A stretch of DNA of 22,600 nucleotides from assembly GCA_964534355.1 (NCBI GenBank), contig CAZHNZ010000065.1, positions 1 to 22,600 of the forward strand, given 5' to 3'. Shown here piece after piece: positions 17,815-22,600 of the stretch. The translations under genes and the position numbers were made by a program. The notes beneath the pieces are model-generated. The model was not told the DNA's origin, did not search any database, and worked only from the letters and a program-made list of their open reading frames with translations. Each line of letters begins with the position of its first letter. Positions within the stretch are counted from its first letter, which is position 1. The DNA comes from CAXXIC01 sp964534355. Lineage in GTDB: Bacteria > Bacteroidota > Bacteroidia > Bacteroidales > UBA7332.

Positions 17815-18097
17815 CAGGTTGCAGGTCTTTTATTTTGTCTTTAAATGTTTTGCTTGCTACAAAATTGAGTATCAGCTTGGGGGGAACCAGCAGCTTTTTA
17901 CCCGAAACGGGGTGAATGGTAAGCCGTTCGAGTTTTTTCTTTACTTCGAAGGCGCCAAATCCCTGAATGCTGAGGGTATCCATATTGGCAAAACTTGTTC
18001 CAAGTAACGAGTTGCACTTGTTTAAAAGCTCTTGCGCATCAGATTGGTTGATGCTGAGGTTTCGGGCCAATTCGGATATGAGTTCTTTGTTGTTCAT
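17807..18097 (-). CDS. HU-family DNA-binding protein
   Basis: This 96-residue protein has the HU/IHF fold: two N-terminal helices (1-42), LSIQGFGAFEVKKKLERLT (42-60) leading into the DNA-binding arm with HPVSGKKLLVPP, and a C-terminal helix (FVASKTFKDKIKD). In typical HU the arm tip reads RNPxTG; here it reads IHPVSG, so binding may differ from the housekeeping HU. It overlaps the next gene by 8 bp, which suggests translational coupling and perhaps heterodimer formation with the HU domain of that protein. A promoter-like sequence inside an inverted repeat lies upstream. Confidence 0.85.
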   Translation of the reverse strand: MNNKELISELARNLSINQSDAQELLNKCNSLLGTSFANMDTLSIQGFGAFEVKKKLERLTIHPVSGKKLLVPPKLILNFVASKTFKDKIKDLQPDE

Positions 18098-18132
18098 TTG
18101 TTATAGCTTGCCAGATTTTTTTATATAAATTC

Positions 18133-18166
18133 CCGTGCAAAAATAAAAAAAATATATGGTGCACGG
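18133..18166 (-). promoter_or_regulatory. Promoter of the HU gene enclosed by an inverted repeat
   Basis: CCGTGCA (18133-18139) and TGCACGG (18160-18166) are perfect inverted repeats 20 nt apart. On the minus strand the -7 element TATTTTTGC (18145-18137) overlaps the left arm, and the right arm falls where the -33 element would lie; no clear TTG is present. This is the layout of an operator over a promoter. The 11-mer GTGCAAAAATA here recurs at 12955-12965. Confidence 0.45.
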
Positions 18167-18192
18167 TATGTTATTTAACAGAAAAATTGCGA

Positions 18193-19458
18193 CTAATTGA
18201 CTGATTTTACGAACGAGAAGCCAATCAGCCGGTCGTAGCGTTCGCCCGGTGCGCGGTGATAAACTTTTACGGTATATTCGTTTTCGGCTTCGTAAAAATT
18301 GCCGTCGGTGGGGGCGGTTGTTCCTTTTTTACCCTCTTCGGGCAGATAAATATACTGATAGTTGTATGCACCTTGTTTGAGCAAAATGTTTTTGGTGTAA
18401 CATCTTTGCATCGGGTCGTAGTTGAGTTCGAAGTCGGGCTGAGGCCGATATCCGTTGAACTCTCCAATCAGATAGACCCGGCCATTGCCCACCGGTGTAG
18501 GGGCATCGAGGGTGAAATGCACATCGAAGTAGTCGGCTTCGTTGTCGTTGTCTCTTCCTTCGCTGTTTCTGACAAAAAAACGTCCGTTCTGATCCCGGTC
18601 GAAGCTGTACGAGCGGTAGGTCTTTATTTCATCTTTGTACAAAAATGCGTGATATACCGGTTCCATAAAGGTTATTTTACCCACGTGAAGTCCGTTGTAC
18701 CGGTACGAAACCATTTCGAAACGTCTGAATTCGTTTCCTGCTTCGAAAATCAGATTTTTCTGATGCTCAAAAATCAGCAGATTGCCCCGGGTGAATGTGG
18801 GTTGACTGAGCACAACCTGATTGTCTGTGCGGCTGTTTTGGCTCACCACCACCTTCATCTCCATGCCCGGATTGCGTATCGGGTAGTTGCGGGTGTCAAT
18901 CTGCAAATCCAATTGCTGATGTGCTTTGTTGTAGTCGATATCGGTAATCGTTTTGAGTGCCGGAAAGAGATTTACTCTCTTTTCTGTCACTGAAAAACGG
19001 ACTTTGGCCACCGTTTTATCGGGTTCATTGTTGTCGTATATTTGTACCTCATAGTTTCCCGATAATCGAAGTTTAATATTGTTGTTGGGAAGTTCGAATC
19101 GGTAATTGGTGTAGTTGGCATGGGTGTTAAACGACACTTTGCGCTCTTCTATGGGTTGGTTGTTGAACCCGTCGAGATACTCCGGTTCCGACAAGTCCGA
19201 CGGGCTCCAATCGGCATTGCAATGAATGATTTTGTAATAAAAATAGTGGATGTTGAGGTCGAAGTAGTCAAATTTCACTTCGAGCTGAGCATCGCTGTTC
19301 AGCTCAACCACGGGTGGCATCAGCCAGTCTGCTTTGGGTCGGATTGTCAATGACTTTACCCGGTCGTTAGCGACTGTTTCGGTGGGGGCTTGCGCATTCA
19401 GTCCGGCCGGAAGCAGAATAGCACAAAGCAATACTAATTTTAGTTTTTGAATAAACAT
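18193..19458 (-). CDS. Type IX secretion plug-like protein (DUF5103)
   Basis: This 421-residue exported protein has a signal peptide (1-22, LLPAGLNA|QA). The N-terminal domain (about 30-155, with SLTIRPKADWLMPP near 35-48 and YYKIIHCNADWSPSDLSEPE near 73-92) matches the DUF5103 family, which is now described as the type IX secretion system plug protein; in Flavobacterium this protein closes the SprA translocon on the periplasmic side. A C-terminal immunoglobulin-like domain (about 325-400, RVYLIGEFNGYRP, GAYNYQYIYLPE) resembles the glycogen-binding E-set fold of AMPK/CBM48 proteins. No other type IX component is in the window. It follows cdd by 21 bp on the same strand. Confidence 0.8.
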   Translation of the reverse strand: MFIQKLKLVLLCAILLPAGLNAQAPTETVANDRVKSLTIRPKADWLMPPVVELNSDAQLEVKFDYFDLNIHYFYYKIIHCNADWSPSDLSEPEYLDGFNNQPIEERKVSFNTHANYTNYRFELPNNNIKLRLSGNYEVQIYDNNEPDKTVAKVRFSVTEKRVNLFPALKTITDIDYNKAHQQLDLQIDTRNYPIRNPGMEMKVVVSQNSRTDNQVVLSQPTFTRGNLLIFEHQKNLIFEAGNEFRRFEMVSYRYNGLHVGKITFMEPVYHAFLYKDEIKTYRSYSFDRDQNGRFFVRNSEGRDNDNEADYFDVHFTLDAPTPVGNGRVYLIGEFNGYRPQPDFELNYDPMQRCYTKNILLKQGAYNYQYIYLPEEGKKGTTAPTDGNFYEAENEYTVKVYHRAPGERYDRLIGFSFVKSVN

Positions 19459-19479
19459 AGTGGTGAAGTGGTTTGTGGG

Positions 19480-19962
19480 TCAGCCCTCTAAACTGTTTTT
19501 GTCGAAATGCAAAGGCAGCAGTTCTTTGATGCTATCCACCGCCCATATTTCGTCTCTGCCTACCATTAATATACGGATAGGTTGGTCATATCTGTTTTCC
19601 GATTCCAGAATAACCTGTCTGCACGAGCCACAGGGTGCTGTGCACGAAACCAGAAACTCACCTTTGGTTTGCGCAGCTATGGCCATTGTTTTTACCTGTA
19701 TGTCGGGGTACTTCGAATTGGTATAAAAAAGCGCTACCCGTTCGGCGCACAAACCGGATGGATAGGCGGCATTTTCCTGATTGTTGCCCGTTATTACTTC
19801 GCCGTTATTCAGCAAAATAGCTGCGCCTACCTGAAATCGCGAATAGGGCGCATAAGCAGTTCGGGTGGCCTCTTTGGCCTGTTCTACCAGTTTTTTTTCT
19901 TCGTCAGATAGTTCTTGAATTGTATAAACTTGTATCTTTGCGGTCGCAATTCGTTCATTCAT
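19480..19962 (-). CDS. cdd: Cytidine deaminase
   Basis: This 160-residue zinc enzyme deaminates cytidine and deoxycytidine in pyrimidine salvage. It has the small tetrameric layout: YAPYSRFQVGAA (37-48), GNNQENAAYPSGLCAER (59-75) with zinc ligand Cys72 and catalytic Glu74, and TAPCGSCRQV (108-117) with zinc ligands Cys111 and Cys114. The N-terminus has about 25 residues before the core, more than in many family members. It is divergent from the glucosaminidase gene and probably the first gene of the unit that continues into the plug gene. Confidence 0.93.
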   Translation of the reverse strand: MNERIATAKIQVYTIQELSDEEKKLVEQAKEATRTAYAPYSRFQVGAAILLNNGEVITGNNQENAAYPSGLCAERVALFYTNSKYPDIQVKTMAIAAQTKGEFLVSCTAPCGSCRQVILESENRYDQPIRILMVGRDEIWAVDSIKELLPLHFDKNSLEG

Positions 19963-19982
19963 ATAGAATTCTGTTTTTTTTA

Positions 19983-19990
19983 CAAATATA
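19983..19990 (-). promoter_or_regulatory. Possible -7 box of the cdd unit
   Basis: The minus strand reads TATATTTG followed by T, matching TAnnTTTGY about 20 bp before the cdd ATG. No good -33 TTG is present. The 67-bp spacer to the divergent glucosaminidase gene shows no comparable match on the plus strand. Confidence 0.35.
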
Positions 19991-20029
19991 ACGGTAAAAT
20001 CAGAATTAGACTAATAACATTTCGATTAA

Positions 20030-20977
20030 ATGAGTTATCAAAAGCTGAAATACAATTTCCTGACCGTTTTTATCCTTTGCCTGCTTCCGTTTGCGCTTTT
20101 CGCTCAAACCCGGGATGAGCTGTTTCGGCAATACATCAATCAATACAAAGAGTTGGCCATGAGCCAGCAAAAGCAATACCGAATTCCGTCCAGCATTACG
20201 TTGGCTCAGGGCTTGTTTGAGTCGGGTGCCGGGCGTGGCGAGTTGGCCTCAAAATCGAATAACCACTTCGGCATCAAGTGTTACAACGGGTGGACAGGCC
20301 CCCGCGTTTACCACGACGATGATATCAAAGACGACTGTTTCCGCAAATACGAGCAGGTGAGCGACTCTTACCGCGACCATTCAATTTTCCTCACTTCCGG
20401 TGTTCGTTATTCCAATCTGTTTAGCCTCGATATTCGCGATTACCGTGGGTGGGCGCGCGGCTTGCAAAGTGCAGGATATGCTACGGACCAGTCTTATGCC
20501 AACAAACTTATCAAGGTTATCGAAGATTTCAGATTGTACGAATTCGACGACCTCGCCATGGGGCGCGTAAATATTAAAGTGCAGGAACCGGTCTATACGC
20601 AAACGCGTCCGGTGGCCGGAAGTCGTCGCAAACCTACTGCACATCAGCCCTATATCTCCAACGGTTTGCTGTATGTAAATGCCCGCAAAGGCGATACTTA
20701 CTATTCCATTGCCCGCGAGATGGGTTTTACGCTGACCAGCCTGCTGCGTTACAACGAGGTTCCGAAAGATTTTCCGTTGATGGATGGCGATATTGTCTAT
20801 TTACAGAAGAAAAACAAAAAAATGGTGGGAAAAGAGACGATACACCGCGTTCAGCCGGGCGAGTCTATGCATTCTATTTCTCAGATATACGGTGTTCGTT
20901 TAAAGACTTTGTATAAGTTGAATAATCTCGGCAGTGACTATTTCCCCAATGATGGTGATACCCTTAAATTAAAATAA
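20030..20977 (+). CDS. Glucosaminidase (GH73) with two LysM domains
   Basis: This 315-residue exported protein has a signal peptide (1-25, PFALFA|QT). The GH73-type N-acetylglucosaminidase domain (about 30-175) contains ITLAQGLFESGAGRGELA (56-73) with Glu64 as the expected acid, NNHFGIKC (77-84) and YRDHSIFL (114-121). Two LysM domains follow (about 214-258 and 270-314, the second starting HRVQPGESMHSI) and should bind peptidoglycan. The role is cleavage of glycan strands in the periplasm during growth or separation. mtgA begins 22 bp downstream on the same strand, so a degrading and a synthesising wall enzyme are probably co-expressed. Confidence 0.92.
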   Translation: MSYQKLKYNFLTVFILCLLPFALFAQTRDELFRQYINQYKELAMSQQKQYRIPSSITLAQGLFESGAGRGELASKSNNHFGIKCYNGWTGPRVYHDDDIKDDCFRKYEQVSDSYRDHSIFLTSGVRYSNLFSLDIRDYRGWARGLQSAGYATDQSYANKLIKVIEDFRLYEFDDLAMGRVNIKVQEPVYTQTRPVAGSRRKPTAHQPYISNGLLYVNARKGDTYYSIAREMGFTLTSLLRYNEVPKDFPLMDGDIVYLQKKNKKMVGKETIHRVQPGESMHSISQIYGVRLKTLYKLNNLGSDYFPNDGDTLKLK

Positions 20978-20999
20978 TTGACGTTTAAAGATTGAAGTT

Positions 21000-21707
21000 G
21001 TGAAGAAATTTGTCAAGTGGATAAAAAGAGCTCTGATTCTCTTTTTTACTTCAACCATTCTGATGGTAATTGTTTATCGTTTTGTGCCTGTATTCTTTAC
21101 CCCGTTGATGTTTATCCGGGTCATAGAGCAGGCTTTCAGTGGCGAAGCGCCGCGTTTACACCACGCGTGGGTGCCTCTCGAAGAGATTTCACCCAAATTG
21201 GTAATGGCCGTTATTGCATCCGAAGATAATCTGTTTATGAGTCATAGTGGTTTCGATTTCGAGCAGATAGAGAAAGCGGTGAAAGAGAACAAGCGTCGTA
21301 AAAAAGCGCGTGGTGCCAGTACCATTTCGCAGCAAACGGCCAAGAATGTATTCCTGTGGCCGCAAAGTTCATTCGTGCGCAAAGGTTTCGAGGTCTATTT
21401 CACGGTTCTTATCGAACTTGTTTGGGGCAAAGAGCGCATTATGGAAGTTTATCTCAACTCTATCGAAATGGGTGATGGAATATACGGCGCCGAGAGCGTG
21501 GCTCAGATGCATTTTGGTCGGTCGGCCAAACGCCTAACAGCAGCTCAGTCTGCCACTATTGCTGCCACATTGCCCAACCCTTTGCGTTTCGACTCATCCA
21601 ATCCTTCGAGGTACGTTCGCCGGCGCAAGAACCAGATTCTTTGGCTCATGCCCCGCATGCCCAAAGTCGATTTCGTCGAAGAAATGAAAAAAGAGAATCA
21701 CGAGTGA
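21000..21707 (+). CDS. mtgA: Monofunctional peptidoglycan glycosyltransferase
   Basis: This 235-residue protein (Escherichia coli MtgA has 242) polymerises lipid II into glycan strands without a transpeptidase domain. One N-terminal helix (about 10-36) anchors it in the inner membrane. GT51 motifs are complete: IASEDNLFMSHSGFD (72-86, catalytic Glu75), GASTISQQTAKNVFLW (105-120), KERIMEVYLNSIEMG (144-158, second Glu149) and GAESVAQMHFG (163-173). I use the GTG at 21000 because it precedes the basic residues before the helix. It is the second gene after the glucosaminidase, and I see no intrinsic terminator behind it. Confidence 0.92.
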   Translation: MKKFVKWIKRALILFFTSTILMVIVYRFVPVFFTPLMFIRVIEQAFSGEAPRLHHAWVPLEEISPKLVMAVIASEDNLFMSHSGFDFEQIEKAVKENKRRKKARGASTISQQTAKNVFLWPQSSFVRKGFEVYFTVLIELVWGKERIMEVYLNSIEMGDGIYGAESVAQMHFGRSAKRLTAAQSATIAATLPNPLRFDSSNPSRYVRRRKNQILWLMPRMPKVDFVEEMKKENHE

Positions 21708-21708
21708 G

Positions 21709-21785
21709 TTTTAAGTTATAAGTTTTAAGTTCTACGTTATAAGTTTTAAGTTCTACGTTCTACGTTTTACGTTTTACGTTTTGGG
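21709..21785. repeat. Tandem TTTTAAGTT / TCTACGTT / TTTACGTT repeat
   Basis: Just after mtgA the sequence is a run of short units such as TATAAGTT, TTTAAGTT, TCTACGTT and TTTACGTT, about 7-9 nt each. The 21-mer TTATAAGTTTTAAGTTCTACG occurs twice. The run probably arose by slippage and encodes nothing; it has no GC hairpin and is not an intrinsic terminator. Confidence 0.75.
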
Positions 21786-22074
21786 GTGCGGTTCTCTTCT
21801 GTTTTAATCAACTGAAAAAGAATCCTGTCTTTTATTTGTTAATTTTTAATTATTAATTGTCAATTGGTTTGATATTCGTTTTCGAAGAAAACCAAATCCG
21901 AATAAAATCCGTTTAAATAATAAAGTACCCCGCGTAAATCCGCTCAATCCGTTGCAATCTGCGTTCCCATTAAATCGCGACAGAATAAAAGGATGCAGTA
22001 TTATCTCAACTAAACTGCTGATACAAAGCCACATTCCCTAATTTTTAATTATTAATTATTAATTTTTAATTAAC
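21786..22074. other. Gene-free spacer with AT-rich runs
   Basis: No coding sequence is convincing between mtgA and the next gene. The spacer contains TTAATTTTTAATTATTAATT runs at both ends (about 21837-21859 and 22039-22072) and the phased AATCCG motif listed separately. A 62-codon open frame on the minus strand (21846-22034) overlaps these repeats and resembles no protein family I know. Confidence 0.6.
21895..21961. repeat. Phased AATCCG repeat
   Basis: AATCCG occurs at 21895, 21906, 21937 and 21946, and AATCTG at 21956. Start-to-start distances are 11, 31, 9 and 10 bp, close to whole helical turns. It looks like a degenerate short-unit repeat; on the minus strand the unit reads CGGATT. Confidence 0.5.
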
Positions 22075-22600
22075 TTAGTTTCCAATTTTCTGAAACTTAA
22101 TCTCCGGCAATACAAACGAATCCCGCACCGCACTGATTCGCTCTGCCGCCACGCCGGTTAGCGTCACCATGGGTGCAAAAGCTGCCCGTTCCTCTTCGGT
22201 GATGTAACCTGTTTTATACAATCTTTCCGCTATCCGGTTGAAGTGCCAGTATCGGTTTTCTTTCAGCAGCCCCGTCGTTTTATCAAATGCCGAAGCAAAT
22301 CGTTTGGGCGAAGGAATAATGGATGCCATAAAAATTGCCTCGTTGATATTCAGTTGCGACGCGTCTTTGTTGAAGTAAAACCGTGCAGCCTCGTTGGCGC
22401 CATACACCAGCGGACCCCATTCTGCAATATTCAGATAGACCTCAAACATTCGCTCTTTGGCCGACAGCCGGTTCTCTTCAATCAGCCACACCACCAGAGC
22501 CTCTTCCAGCTTTCGGGCAATGTTTTTATGGCGGTTCAGAAACACATTCTTCACCAGCTGCATACTGATGGTGCTTCCTCCGCGGGCAAATCTTTTCACC
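22075..22600 (-). CDS. GT51 peptidoglycan glycosyltransferase, C-terminal part (cut by right edge)
   Basis: About 175 residues are visible and the frame runs off the right edge; the GTG at 22599 is internal. The visible part starts at the second GT51 motif (GGSTISMQLVKNVFLNRHK) and continues with KERMFEVYLNIAEWG, YGANEAARFYF and IPSPKRFASAF. The catalytic Glu of the first motif would lie outside. After the GT51 domain comes a short tail ending in LPEIKFQKIGN with no transpeptidase domain, so it is not a class A penicillin-binding protein of the usual order. It differs clearly from mtgA at 21000 (for example SMQLVKN against SQQTAKN), so it is not a recent duplicate. Any N-terminal extra domain is out of view. 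Confidence 0.88.
   Translation of the reverse strand, partial: VKRFARGGSTISMQLVKNVFLNRHKNIARKLEEALVVWLIEENRLSAKERMFEVYLNIAEWGPLVYGANEAARFYFNKDASQLNINEAIFMASIIPSPKRFASAFDKTTGLLKENRYWHFNRIAERLYKTGYITEEERAAFAPMVTLTGVAAERISAVRDSFVLPEIKFQKIGN

Noticed and set aside
18256..18993. 245-codon plus-strand open frame opposite the plug gene
   Set aside because: It is antisense to a gene with signal peptide and family domain, and the translation resembles no protein family.
21846..22034. Possible small gene of 62 codons in the spacer
   Set aside because: It overlaps two repeat types, has no recognisable domain, and no promoter match precedes it.

Overview
The window looks like a chromosomal segment of an anaerobic member of the Bacteroidales. 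The evidence is a Na+-pumping methylmalonyl-CoA decarboxylase operon with its epimerase, a GH57/glycosyltransferase/debranching-enzyme cluster of the Bacteroides type, a homologue of the type IX secretion plug protein, two HU-like proteins, and promoter matches to the Bacteroidetes consensus TTG-N19/20-TAnnTTTG rather than to an enterobacterial one. I cannot fix the genus. I see no rRNA, tRNA, CRISPR array, insertion sequence or phage gene.

Layout. 1-980 (+): the C-terminal part of a MacB/FtsX-like ABC permease, cut by the left edge. 1055-5742 (-): a three-gene alpha-glucan operon, transcribed as debranching enzyme, glycosyltransferase, GH57 enzyme. 5922-6593 (+): a rhomboid protease, converging with a MarC-family membrane protein (6600-7202, -). 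7319-8020 (+): a Crp/Fnr regulator. 8123-12814 (-): mce, mmdA, an OadG-like subunit, mmdC and mmdB, the Na+ pump that turns methylmalonyl-CoA into propionyl-CoA. 13106-19962 (-): cytidine deaminase, type IX plug protein, an HU protein, an HU-transmembrane-LysM protein, an MscS channel and a membrane pyrophosphatase (hppA). 20030-21707 (+): a glucosaminidase with two LysM domains followed by a monofunctional transglycosylase. 21708-22074: a repeat-rich spacer without a gene. 22075-22600 (-): a second GT51 transglycosylase cut by the right edge.

How the parts fit. The glucan operon suggests storage and turnover of glycogen-like polymer. The mmd operon and hppA both belong to Na+/H+ membrane energetics of a succinate/propionate fermenter; the pyrophosphatase carries residues of the K+-dependent type and most of the signature I remember for the Na+,H+ dual pumps. 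The right end concerns the cell wall and envelope.

The most unusual items are a predicted inner-membrane protein joining an HU DNA-binding domain to a LysM domain, encoded overlapping a stand-alone HU gene; an OadG subunit fused to an exported lamin-tail domain; and a debranching enzyme whose usual WMD motif reads WMN.
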